Shown here: in pieces, positions 26,586 to 36,013 of the stretch
Numbering within the stretch: the first letter of the stretch is position 1
Layout of the letters: each line of letters opens with the position of its first letter
Source of the DNA: UBA4582 sp964228885
GTDB taxonomy: Bacteria > Pseudomonadota > Gammaproteobacteria > Pseudomonadales > Azotimanducaceae
Assembly: GCA_964228885.1 (NCBI GenBank)
Contig: CAXRCG010000142.1
Span: 8,417 to 72,416, forward strand
Direction: 5' to 3'
Length of the DNA: 64,000 bases
Program-made: the position numbers and the translations under genes
The notes under the pieces: generated by a model
The model's input: the letters and a program-made list of their open reading frames with translations, nothing else
What the model was told of the DNA's origin: nothing
Databases searched by the model: none

Positions 26586-27708
26586 CGAGTTTACTAACCC
26601 TCTAGCAGAGATCTTAGCCCCGAGCACTAATTTACCCGCTGACATTGCGTTCTTTGCAACGCATGGTTTTAGGCTTGATCAAATTTTTCCCGCGGATGAT
26701 CCCGTTATTGCCAGGCTATCAGGACACGGCCTGCATCTTCGCATCGATAGAAATGCAGTTTGCGTGCCACCAACAATCAGGCTTGCCCTCAATAGCGCAC
26801 CCGATGGCAAACGTCATCAGCTCCAAGCTCCGAATGGCACGACGATAGTTTTTGATGAACAAATCGAGATACAGCTAACCCACGCAAACTACCCGTTTGA
26901 AATCTCTCGATTCGCTGATGCCCCAGATCAGGTGACCGGTCGCGCCGGTATGCTTTACCGCGACTTAGTACCCAGCAGGTTTGGTGGTAAGATGATTGCA
27001 TCACATATATCAATCCCAGTTGGCGGGCCAGTCAACGACATGGTTCACTTTCATGAAATCGAGTTTCAACTGATCTACTGTTATCAAGGTTGGGTCAGAG
27101 TTGTTTATGAAGACCAAGGCGAACCGATGACGCTTATGCCGGGCGACTGTGTGACACAACCACCTGGCATAAGGCATCGCGTACTTGAATCCTCCGATCA
27201 TCTTGAAGTGATTGAGATTGGTGTGCCCGCTATGCACATGACGAACATTGACCACGAACTCGAACTACCCACCAAGTCACTGCTGCCGGAAAAGATTTTT
27301 GGAGGCCAAACATTCTGTCATCACGTAGCGAGCGATGTGCCATGGCTCCCTGATCATGAACTCGAAAACAGGACCGGTTTTGAAGCTCGCGAGACTGGCG
27401 TGGCATTGTCAAGTCGGGGGATAGCTAGCGTTAAAGCTTTGCGCCCAATCGAAGCAGTTAACTCAGACAAGGCCGGCTTAGTGTCAACCAATTGGTGCGA
27501 GCAGCAAGGAGAACTCGCGTTCTACTTTGTCATCACTGGCGACCTTAAACTGCTTACACGGGACCGGGTCGAACACGCAAACGCCAACCAATTAGTCCGC
27601 CGCGATAGTATTACCCTGCCAAGGGGACAGCAGTACCGGTTCAGTGAATGCTCTAGCGACCTTGTGTTACTGGAAGTGTTGCTCAAATCTACTACGAATG
27701 TTGCTTAA
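26572..27708 (+). CDS. Bicupin-like protein, unknown substrate
   Basis: A 378-residue protein. A clear cupin lies at about 165-235: HFHEIEFQLIYCYQGWVRV, then MPGDCVTQPPGIRHRVLE and LEVIEIG. A second, more diverged beta-barrel segment sits at the C-terminus (FVITGDLKLLTRD, ITLPRGQQYRFSE). The pattern resembles bicupin dioxygenases or isomerases, and the first domain keeps His/Glu metal-ligand candidates. The first methionine (26572) lies within the DUF2161 gene; the second Met codon at 26578 is an alternative start. The gene converges on, and overlaps by 17 bases, the CoA-transferase gene. Confidence 0.72.
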   Translation: MKMSNEFTNPLAEILAPSTNLPADIAFFATHGFRLDQIFPADDPVIARLSGHGLHLRIDRNAVCVPPTIRLALNSAPDGKRHQLQAPNGTTIVFDEQIEIQLTHANYPFEISRFADAPDQVTGRAGMLYRDLVPSRFGGKMIASHISIPVGGPVNDMVHFHEIEFQLIYCYQGWVRVVYEDQGEPMTLMPGDCVTQPPGIRHRVLESSDHLEVIEIGVPAMHMTNIDHELELPTKSLLPEKIFGGQTFCHHVASDVPWLPDHELENRTGFEARETGVALSSRGIASVKALRPIEAVNSDKAGLVSTNWCEQQGELAFYFVITGDLKLLTRDRVEHANANQLVRRDSITLPRGQQYRFSECSSDLVLLEVLLKSTTNVA

Positions 27709-28891
27709 CAACACCTACTTGCTCCAGGTTCAATATCTCTTCTAACGAAAACCCACTCTCCTCGAGAATATCTCGGGTATGTTCCCCAATCTCAGGGCCG
27801 TCTTTCGGCGGCTTTTTACTGAAGCCGCCTACTTCGATTGGATTCCCAATAGTCCACTGATAATCCGGGTTGTCAGATTCAACTTTAACGATGGCTTCGT
27901 TCTCTATCAGATGGGCATCTTCAAGCACATCACTAATTGTCTCGACAACGCTAAAAGTTGCATCAACCTCCTCCAGCGCGCTAATGACGTCAACTAGGTT
28001 CATCTTTGCGAAGCCCTCGGCGAAACGTTGGCGTAATTCTTCCCGACATTCCATGATGCCAACCATATCTTGAAATCGCTCATCTTCAAGCCACTCGGGA
28101 TGCTTTAACGCTTTACACAGCAGCGGCCATTCACGCACTGGATCTGCACCTACCAGTTGCACGTATCGGCCATCACGCGTGCAATAAGGCATCATAAAAT
28201 GGCTACGATAGCCATGCTCTTTCATCACGTCTGCCAAGTTGTATCCAGCGATCGCTGCCTGCAGGTGCATACCATTGGACCATACCCCGTTGGCCGCCAA
28301 AGAAGTTGCAACGTAACTACCCTCGCCGCTTCTTTCACGATGAAAAAGCGCCATCATGATCACTGAAAACAACGACATGGCGCTCGCATGATCGCCAACG
28401 CCGCCTACCGCGTTGGGCGGTCTTTGCTCCCGCGGTTGCATCAAGTCGAGAATTCCCGAGCGTGACCACCACGCGGCAACATCATAGGCTCGCCGACCAC
28501 TATCAGGACCCTTTGTGCCATAACCTGTGATGTGAGCAAAAATCAGCTTCGGATTGATATGCCTTAATCTGTCGTATTCAAGATCGTACTTTGCCAGTTG
28601 GCTCGCATTAAAATTCACCAAAATGACATCTGCACCTTCAACCAATTTATGAAGCACTGCCTGTCCAGCCCGTCCACGCAGATCAATCGCAATGTCTCGC
28701 TTGTTTCGAGAAGTCAGCGACCAATAATAGTTGGTTCGATAGGCAGCAACCAAGGACCTGTAATTATCACCATTTGGCGGTTCTACCTTTATCACGTCCG
28801 CACCGAAATCTGCCATTACAGTAGCCGCAGCAGGGCCAGCAACATACGATGCCACGTCTAGCACCCTCACGCCCTCAAGCAAGTATTCCAT
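27692..28891 (-). CDS. Class III (CaiB/BaiF) CoA-transferase
   Basis: A 399-residue CaiB/BaiF enzyme that moves CoA between acyl-CoA and a free acid. Seen: LEGVRVLDVASYVAGP, FGADVIKVEPP, RNKRDIAIDLR, and VGDHASAM with the likely catalytic Asp166, which forms the aspartyl-CoA intermediate. It is divergent from an acyl-CoA ligase gene, so both probably serve activation of an organic acid. The substrate is not identifiable. Confidence 0.92.
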   Translation of the reverse strand: MEYLLEGVRVLDVASYVAGPAAATVMADFGADVIKVEPPNGDNYRSLVAAYRTNYYWSLTSRNKRDIAIDLRGRAGQAVLHKLVEGADVILVNFNASQLAKYDLEYDRLRHINPKLIFAHITGYGTKGPDSGRRAYDVAAWWSRSGILDLMQPREQRPPNAVGGVGDHASAMSLFSVIMMALFHRERSGEGSYVATSLAANGVWSNGMHLQAAIAGYNLADVMKEHGYRSHFMMPYCTRDGRYVQLVGADPVREWPLLCKALKHPEWLEDERFQDMVGIMECREELRQRFAEGFAKMNLVDVISALEEVDATFSVVETISDVLEDAHLIENEAIVKVESDNPDYQWTIGNPIEVGGFSKKPPKDGPEIGEHTRDILEESGFSLEEILNLEQVGVVKQHS

Positions 28892-29057
28892 TCACTCTCT
28901 CCAACTATATTTGCATCAAATCACTAGAATCCCTATCTTAGCGCACTTGGATTAACAAACGGTCGATCGGGAGCTACATCCTAAGGACAGGCACCACATG
29001 GGAAGCTCCTATCTCAACCGACAATTGATTGGAACACTTACCGAGGGATAAGCAGGC

Positions 29058-30752
29058 ATGTACGACGAGTTAAAAGAAATATGGGGTGGCCTAATTGGCC
29101 CCAATTCACCATTTGAAGTGGTTGAAAAGGAAGTCCGGGGTGTATCAATTCGTACATTCGCCCAGGCACCGTCGAGTTTGCGCGAAGTTTGGCTTGCCTC
29201 AGCCGCCTTTGCCGACAGAGACTATCTTGTCTATCAGGATGAACGAAGAACCTATGCCGACTCACACCGGGAAGTTGCGGCCTTAGCAAGCTGGATGCGT
29301 CAGCAAGGTATAGAGCCCGGGGACAGGGTCGCAATCGCTATGCGCAACTACCCGGAGTGGATGCTTATCTACTGGGCATGTATGACCCAGGGTATTGGTT
29401 GTGTTGGCATGAACGCCTGGTGGGTCGAAGAGGAAATGGCCTATGGGCTCACTGACGCGTCGCCTAAAGCTCTTTTTTGTGATGAAGAGCGGCTTGCACG
29501 CTTCAAGAAAATAAGCGCAGACTTCCCGAGCATACAAGTTGTTGGCGTCAGAACCTCTGAGGCTGAAAGTGTCTTGCCTTATGCCAAGGTGATACAAACT
29601 CCAGGGAACCTGCCCGAATGTACAGTTGATGCTGATGCCGACGCGTGTATTTTTTACACGTCCGGGACCACGGGTCGCCCTAAGGGCGCGCAGCTGACGC
29701 ATCTTGGATGTGTCAGCAACATCATGAATCTCGCTTTCTTTGGTAGCGCAATTAGCGCCACCATGGCCAGAGTCAATAACACGGCTATGCCTGCGCCTGA
29801 GGACGCGCCGGTGCTTTCAGGCCTTATCACCACTCCGCTGTTTCACGTCACCGCCAACAATTGCATGGCTCAGGGAGCGACTGTCTCCGGCGGCAAACTG
29901 GTTCACATGTATCGCTGGGATGCAGGAGAGGCTCTCAAGATAATAGAAGCAGAGGGCATCACCAACCTTACCGGAGTACCCGTCATGTCAAGGGAGCTGA
30001 TTTCGCACCCCGATTTTGACAAGTACGACACATCGACCCTCGCTTCTCTCGGTGGCGGCGGTGCACAACTGCAACCAGACCTTGTGGGCAAAATCGACGC
30101 AAAAGTGAAAACGGCACGACCCGGCACAGGTTATGGCATGACCGAGACCTGTGGCATCATCACTAACATCAGCGGCGATTTTTTTGTCGACAAGCCCGAG
30201 AGTTGCGGCCCAGCTGTACCAACCCTAGAAACCAAGTGCGTAGATGCGAATGGTGTCGAAGTTGCTCCGGGTGAGGTTGGAGAGCTCTGGGTCAAAGGTG
30301 GGCCGGTGATTAAAGGCTACCTCAACCGACCTGAGGCAACGGCCGAATCAATTACCGACGGCTGGCTACACACAGGCGACGTTGCACGTATAGATAATGA
30401 CGGGTTTATCTTTATCGTCGATCGTGTAAAAGACATGGTGCTTCGCGGCGGTGAAAATATTTACTGCGCTGAAGTCGAATCCGTGGTGTTTAAGCTGGAT
30501 GGTGTCGCTGAGTGCTCTGTGTTTGGCGTAGAAGACGACCGACTTGGTGAGGAAGTCGGCATTGCTATTTTTCCCGTCGCCGGCACAACACTCACAGCAG
30601 ACAACGTCAGAGCCCACTGCAGCGATCACATGGCCAAGTTCAAAATACCAAGATACATTTGGTTGATGAATGAAGCGTTACCAAGAAACGCCAGCGGCAA
30701 ATTCCTGAAGCGCGAACTACGAGAGCGGCTAAATGTCGAAGACGCATTCTAG
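29058..30752 (+). CDS. Acyl-CoA synthetase (AMP-forming)
   Basis: A 564-residue ANL enzyme. P-loop YTSGTTGRPKGAQLTH (about 200), GYGMTETCG (about 358), WLHTGDVARID hinge (about 436), RVKDMVLRGGENIYC, and NASGKFLKREL with the catalytic Lys (about 546). It resembles long-chain fatty-acid or steroid-side-chain CoA ligases (FadD3/FadD17 style), and not acetyl-CoA synthetase. It is divergent from the CoA-transferase, with about 165 bases for two promoters. The gene ends cleanly just before an aminotransferase remnant. Confidence 0.91.
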   Translation: MYDELKEIWGGLIGPNSPFEVVEKEVRGVSIRTFAQAPSSLREVWLASAAFADRDYLVYQDERRTYADSHREVAALASWMRQQGIEPGDRVAIAMRNYPEWMLIYWACMTQGIGCVGMNAWWVEEEMAYGLTDASPKALFCDEERLARFKKISADFPSIQVVGVRTSEAESVLPYAKVIQTPGNLPECTVDADADACIFYTSGTTGRPKGAQLTHLGCVSNIMNLAFFGSAISATMARVNNTAMPAPEDAPVLSGLITTPLFHVTANNCMAQGATVSGGKLVHMYRWDAGEALKIIEAEGITNLTGVPVMSRELISHPDFDKYDTSTLASLGGGGAQLQPDLVGKIDAKVKTARPGTGYGMTETCGIITNISGDFFVDKPESCGPAVPTLETKCVDANGVEVAPGEVGELWVKGGPVIKGYLNRPEATAESITDGWLHTGDVARIDNDGFIFIVDRVKDMVLRGGENIYCAEVESVVFKLDGVAECSVFGVEDDRLGEEVGIAIFPVAGTTLTADNVRAHCSDHMAKFKIPRYIWLMNEALPRNASGKFLKRELRERLNVEDAF

Positions 30753-30786
30753 GATCAGCTAAGATGAGTTCTCTCTTTGGTAGCTT

Positions 30787-31538
30787 ATGATCTATTTCGA
30801 CAAAGCTACCAGAGGTTTGGCCTTCGACCTGATGATCTCGGTACTTAAAGACAACCCCGCAGGTGACACTGTCTTTTTCCATGGCGACTGTCATAACCCA
30901 ACCAGTGTCGACACAAGCAATGACCAATGACAGCAGATATCAGACGTTGTTCACGACAATGGTTTAATGCCAGTACTCGACTTCGCCTATCAGGGGTTCG
31001 CAGAAGTCATCAGAGAAGACGCCGAGGACCCGCTAAGACTGATGCAACCCGGCAAAGAGACACTCATCTGTGGCAGTTTTCCAAGAACTTTGCATTCTAT
31101 AACGAACGCTCTGGCAGCCTAACCGCCGTTGCAGCTGATGCAGCGGCGATCAACATTGCAACCAGTCAGATCAAATCTGTTATACGCGCAATCTACTCGA
31201 GCCCACCCACACATGACGGCATTATCGTTAGCACCATCTTGAACGACCCTGATCTGCGCACGCAATTGGAAAGCGAACTCAAGCAAATGTGCGAACGCAC
31301 CCAACACATGCGACAACTACTTGCAGATATCCTCACCGCAAAAGGTGTACCAGGCGATCATTCTTTCATCACCCGACAACGAGGTATGTTTTGCTTCTCT
31401 CGACTGAAATCTGAGCACGTTGAGCAACTCAAGAATGATCACACTGTCTATATCGTTGGAAATGGTAGGATTCATATTGCTGCAATCACCCCAGACAATT
31501 GTGATGCGTTGTGCGAGGCGATCGCGAACGTGAGTTAA
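30787..31538 (+). pseudogene. Decayed aspartate/aromatic aminotransferase (tyrB/aspC type)
   Basis: The sequence encodes the C-terminal two thirds of a class I aminotransferase, in two frames. Frame A (30787 on) reads FDKATRGLAFDLM, HGDCHNPTSVD and LDFAYQGF, the PLP-contact region. It is interrupted by TGA at 30928-30930 where the family has Trp (TGG). Frame B, from about 31080, reads FSKNFAFYNERSGS with the PLP lysine, then QIKSVIRAIYSSPP, RQRGMFCFS and YIVGNGRIHIA. The frame change falls at a four-T run (31077-31080) that needs one extra T. The N-terminal ~150 codons are absent. So there are three independent lesions: truncation, nonsense and frameshift. The gene is dead. Confidence 0.88.
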
Positions 31539-31822
31539 ATAAAACCGTAACGGAAGAGGTCCTTACAAAGACCGCTCTCTCCATGGGGCCCGTGTGAATT
31601 TTAGCCATGACTGGGACCAAGCTTCTTTTGACTAAGATGACCCAGCAATGCCTTTGCAACCTTTTAAACCACCGTAAAGCCATTCTTGGAAGCGAGCTCA
31701 CACTTTTTGTGCAGGGTAGCTAGTCTGCTCGATACTCGCATGATTTCGGCATAAAGTGGGCAACCATACAGCGAGTGTTTTCTCAAAAAATTAAGCGTGG
31801 ATTAACACCCTCACCACCTCAA

Positions 31823-33160
31823 CTAATTTGATTTGATCAACAAAAACTCCTGCTGCCGACCATCGATGTATCTTGTTTTCTTGCCATCAAAAAAGGCATC
31901 TTCTTCAAGCTTGAACTTTACATCCTGTCCGCCCCACTCCGGGACCGAAACCATCGTGTTTAGCTCTATTGAATAGGCCGTATTCGCATACATTGGGTAA
32001 TCACCCCGGCCGACTGTATCGCCCTGATTATCCCACATGCCAATGGTTGGTCCCGCGGCATGACCATGGTAACCAATGGGATGGGTGTAAATTGAAGGGC
32101 GTATGCCCTCATCCAATGCTTGCACGCGCGCGGCTTTCAGCACTTCGTTCCCGGTTCGCCCTACCTTGAATTTTGACACAAGGATATCCTGAAGTCGGTT
32201 ACTTGTTTTTAAACCTGCTACTAAGCCTCCGGGTACTTGTAACTCTCCGGGACGCAGCACATAAGCGTGTTGTTGGGTATCCGTATTAAGCCGGAGGTAT
32301 ATGATTCCAAAGTCCACATGCAGCAGATCGCCCGCTAGTATTTTGCCTTCGGTAGCCTCACTGCCCGCCCTCTGTAGGCTCACCGATGGATGAAACCAGG
32401 TCTGCAATCTCAATGCTTTTATTCTGTCTCTATACCACCATCTGACGTCGTCGGTTGTGGTAACGCCGGGGGTGACCACTTTATTGGAGAATCCTTCTGC
32501 GATAATGTCGTGTGCAATTTTGACGATGAAAGGATAAACAGCCATCTCTTCATCAGTGCGAGTTTCAAGCCAGCTCACAGCAAGTTTTTCAGCGATGACG
32601 ACCTTCTCTTTATACTTCACCGGCAGGGCGGACACAAAGCTTGTGTATTCACTGTGGGTAAGTCCGTCGGCAAGCGCAAATGTCGTCGACACGTTGATGC
32701 CGATATTATTCGGGTTCTTTTCAGCAATGAAGTCAGCGAGAGCCCGCCATTGATCTTTCTCCTCATCCGGATTCCATACAGGTTTGAAGAAATCCCCCAC
32801 CCCATATCTGGAAACCGCGTATCCATTTACGCCATCCACACCCTCATCAACAAAGACCAGAATGGTCCGCCGGCGCGCAGCAAAAGCGGTGCCGGGTAAC
32901 ATGGTTTTTACGACAGGGTCTTCGTTATATTCTCGGGCGATTAATACCCACATGGCAATGCCTTCACGGCGCATGAGTTTGGCTGGCAATTTTTGCAGGC
33001 GTGTTGCCAATAACTGATCAATTATTTCAGCTCGCGCTTTCATAGGTAGAATACCGTCACCTGGCTCGGCGTAAATAGGCATCGAACGTGTAGAGAAAAA
33101 GATAATGATAGTGACCAGAAACGCTAGCAGTACGCTTTCGCATTCAATGAATTTTTTCAT
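31823..33160 (-). CDS. Secreted M24-family (Xaa-Pro aminopeptidase-like) metallopeptidase homologue
   Basis: A 445-residue protein with a signal peptide: a basic start, a hydrophobic core about 9-24, and likely cleavage near residue 31 (PIYA/EPG). An N-terminal creatinase-like domain is followed by an M24 'pita-bread' domain. Metal-ligand positions are visible in LLHVDFGIIYLRLNTDTQ, HPIGYHGHAAGPTIG, AYSIELNTMV and FKLEEDAFF. Periplasmic M24 proteins cleave Xaa-Pro bonds or related substrates. One of the usual Asp positions is replaced in the LNTDTQ segment, so the ligand set should be compared with active enzymes before activity is assumed. Confidence 0.85.
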   Translation of the reverse strand: MKKFIECESVLLAFLVTIIIFFSTRSMPIYAEPGDGILPMKARAEIIDQLLATRLQKLPAKLMRREGIAMWVLIAREYNEDPVVKTMLPGTAFAARRRTILVFVDEGVDGVNGYAVSRYGVGDFFKPVWNPDEEKDQWRALADFIAEKNPNNIGINVSTTFALADGLTHSEYTSFVSALPVKYKEKVVIAEKLAVSWLETRTDEEMAVYPFIVKIAHDIIAEGFSNKVVTPGVTTTDDVRWWYRDRIKALRLQTWFHPSVSLQRAGSEATEGKILAGDLLHVDFGIIYLRLNTDTQQHAYVLRPGELQVPGGLVAGLKTSNRLQDILVSKFKVGRTGNEVLKAARVQALDEGIRPSIYTHPIGYHGHAAGPTIGMWDNQGDTVGRGDYPMYANTAYSIELNTMVSVPEWGGQDVKFKLEEDAFFDGKKTRYIDGRQQEFLLIKSN

Positions 33161-33410
33161 TCTTGGTCACCTCAGGCAGTCGCTGATTCTGAATTTTCCA
33201 GAGACATGAGCCCGGAAAGGTCTCCGTTCCAACAAGAAAAACATCATATATCGAAGGCGGAAAAGCCACAATTGGCTTCTTTTTGGGGTTTTTATACAAC
33301 GGGCCTAAAAAATGTTCCTTGCCCCTGTGGTAGGTTTACTGAATATTTTAAACATACTGAGAGTTAACTAACTATCATAGATGCCGTCAGCGAATAACAT
33401 CAGAGCCAAT

Positions 33411-35603
33411 TCACTTTCTTCCCTTCTTTGAAGGGTTTTTAGGCAAGCCTGTATGCTGTGTTTTGAATATTTTCATCTTGCCCGGTTTGCCGAATGTCCT
33501 GGCTCGAGTCAACGGAATCAGGTGCATTTTTCCATTACCTATTAGGTCTTTACGCCCCATTGTTTTTAATGCTTCACGCAACATTGGCCAGTTTTCTGGA
33601 TCATGGTAGCGAAGAAAAGCCTTGTACAACCGACGCTGCCGTCCACCCATTGCCGTTGTCACATCTTCTGAATCACGCCTGACCCGACGCAACGGGTTTT
33701 TACCACTATGGTACATTGCCGTCGCCGTCGCCATCGGTGAGGGATAAAAATTCTGCACCTGATCAGCTTTGAAACCATTTCTTTTAAGCCATAAAGCAAG
33801 GTTCAACATGTCTTCCAAGGATGTGCCGGGATGTCCTGCGATAAAATAAGGAATCAGATACTGCTTTTTCCCTGCCTCTTTCGAGAAACGTTCAAACATG
33901 TCCTTGAACTCATCATATGTGCCCATACCCGGTTTCATCATCTTCGACAAAGGACCCATTTCCGTATGTTCTGGTGCTATTTTTAGATAACCACCTACGT
34001 GCTCGGTCACCAACTCCTTCACATATTCCGGCGTTTTAACTGCCAGGTCGTAGCGGAGTCCAGACGCGATGAGCACTTTTTTGACGCCTTCAGTTGCCCT
34101 TGCGTCGCGGTAAAGGTCAATCAGTGGGGTCTGGTCTGTGTTTAAGTTCTTGCATATGCCGGGATAAACACAAGACGGGCGTTTACAACTCGCTTCAATT
34201 TCAGCGGATTTACAACCAAGGCGCCACATATTGGCCGTCGGGCCACCAAGATCTGAAATCACGCCGGTGAACCCGGGGGTTTTATCTCGGATATTTTCGA
34301 GTTCAGCAAGTATCGACTCCTTCGAGCGGCTCTGAATAATTCGACCTTCATGCTCGGTGATAGAACAAAATGTACAACCACCAAAACAGCCCCGCATGAT
34401 ATTCACAGAGAACCTAATCATTTCATAAGCGGGAATTTTTTCATCACCATAACTCGGATGGGGTACTCGCTGGTATGGCAGGCCGAACACACTGTCAATT
34501 TCATCTGTGGCTAAAGGTATAGCCGGGGGGTTTAACCAAATATACCGATCCCCGTGAGCTTGGGCTAAAGGTTTTGCGTTATATGGATTAGTCTCTCGAT
34601 GAAATATTCGGGAGGTGTGTGCATACAAGACCTTATCTTTCTTAACCGTTTCGTAACTAGGTAATTTGATAAAAGAAGCAGATGAAATGTCACTTCTCTC
34701 GTCGGGAACATGAACTTGTTCCAAATCGTAGATTGTTTTTTCGCTGCCATCGCCGGCTGCAACTGCTTCAGGCACTTGTTTGTAAGGATTAGCTTCCGCC
34801 ATAGTTATATCCAGCGAAACGACATTTATCTTTCCATCAGCACTAGCTTTGGTTTCGAATGAGGATTCGTCAATCATCTCAATATCGTTTGGCAATTCGG
34901 AAACTACGTAAGCAGTACCACGGATATCACGCAGGTCAGTAATTGACTCTCCATGAGCAAGTCTGTGAGACAACTCAACAATGGCGCGCTCTGCATTGCC
35001 GTACAGCAAAATATCGGCCTTTGCATCGAAAATAACAGAACGCCGAACTTTTTCGCTCCAATAGTCGAAATGGGCTATGCGCCGAAGACTAGCTTCGATA
35101 CTACCGATCACGATAGGCACTCCGAGAAACGCTTCTCGGCAACGTTGTGAATAAACAATCACAGCTCTATCCGGACGTTTACCGCCAACGTTGCCCGCAG
35201 TGTAAGCATCATCATGACGTATTTTTCTGTCCGCGGTGTATCGATTAATCATCGAATCCATATTGCCCGCGGCAACACCGAAGTAAAGATTGGGTTGGCC
35301 CAGCTTTTGGAAGTCCTCAACGCTAGTCCAATCGGGTTGCGCGATGATGCCAACACGAAACCCCTGAGCCTCAAGCACCCTGCCAACCACTGCCATACCA
35401 AAACTGGGATGGTCAACATAAGCATCGCCAGTCACTAGGACTATATCGCAGCTATCCCAACCTAACTGATCCATCTCTTTTCTTGATGTAGGCAGGAAAG
35501 GCGCAATACCAAAGCACTCGGCCCAGTAAGGTCTATACTCAAACAGGTGCTTATGCTGTGACAAGTTCGCACGTCTAGAGCTGGCAAAGGATGATGTTGA
35601 CAT
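33411..35603 (-). CDS. ygiQ: YgiQ-family radical SAM protein (UPF0313)
   Basis: A 730-residue radical SAM protein with the YgiQ arrangement. An N-terminal B12-binding-like segment (about 1-230, with HPSFGMAVVGRVLEAQGF) is followed by a radical SAM core with RGCFGGCTFCSIT (Cys406, Cys410, Cys413) and a YgiQ C-terminal domain rich in basic residues (TQHTGLPKNPSKKGRK). The family is conserved in bacteria but its reaction is not established. Length and motifs are normal. The gene stands alone on the minus strand. Confidence 0.95.
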   Translation of the reverse strand: MSTSSFASSRRANLSQHKHLFEYRPYWAECFGIAPFLPTSRKEMDQLGWDSCDIVLVTGDAYVDHPSFGMAVVGRVLEAQGFRVGIIAQPDWTSVEDFQKLGQPNLYFGVAAGNMDSMINRYTADRKIRHDDAYTAGNVGGKRPDRAVIVYSQRCREAFLGVPIVIGSIEASLRRIAHFDYWSEKVRRSVIFDAKADILLYGNAERAIVELSHRLAHGESITDLRDIRGTAYVVSELPNDIEMIDESSFETKASADGKINVVSLDITMAEANPYKQVPEAVAAGDGSEKTIYDLEQVHVPDERSDISSASFIKLPSYETVKKDKVLYAHTSRIFHRETNPYNAKPLAQAHGDRYIWLNPPAIPLATDEIDSVFGLPYQRVPHPSYGDEKIPAYEMIRFSVNIMRGCFGGCTFCSITEHEGRIIQSRSKESILAELENIRDKTPGFTGVISDLGGPTANMWRLGCKSAEIEASCKRPSCVYPGICKNLNTDQTPLIDLYRDARATEGVKKVLIASGLRYDLAVKTPEYVKELVTEHVGGYLKIAPEHTEMGPLSKMMKPGMGTYDEFKDMFERFSKEAGKKQYLIPYFIAGHPGTSLEDMLNLALWLKRNGFKADQVQNFYPSPMATATAMYHSGKNPLRRVRRDSEDVTTAMGGRQRRLYKAFLRYHDPENWPMLREALKTMGRKDLIGNGKMHLIPLTRARTFGKPGKMKIFKTQHTGLPKNPSKKGRK

Positions 35604-36013
35604 CAGGATTATCGTCTGAGAATGATGGTGAGTAGATGCATATAGGGTAACGCCCCATATCTTACCCGAATTGCGGCTGCGGTTTGAGTGAATTTGTGAG
35701 CATACACCGAGGACCTTTTATCCTCTTTTGTCTCCTCTCCGGTAGAATTGGTAAAGACAATAATTATACTTGATGGTATTCTTTCTCAGCTATTGTCAGA
35801 CGCAGAACAAGCGCCAAAGCACCTGTTTGTAACGCGCAATCAAGGACAGCAATATATTCCTTATTTTCATTTGCTTGTCGTCAATAGGTTAGCCAAAATT
35901 ACACCCAATTATCTTGAAAGCACCCTAACTCAGGACTTCAATTCGAGACGAAACATGATAGATAGAAGATGGCAGAATCCTGCTAATTGCAGATGCCGTG
36001 AAGGTTTAATTTT
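35604..36013. other. Divergent intergenic region ygiQ / pckG
   Basis: It should contain the ygiQ and pckG promoters. An 89-codon frame (35748-36017) overlaps the pckG start but lacks an SD, family match or natural start, and is not called. A short GAGGA/TCCTC stem followed by TTTT near 35711-35731 is too weak to name. Confidence 0.4.
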
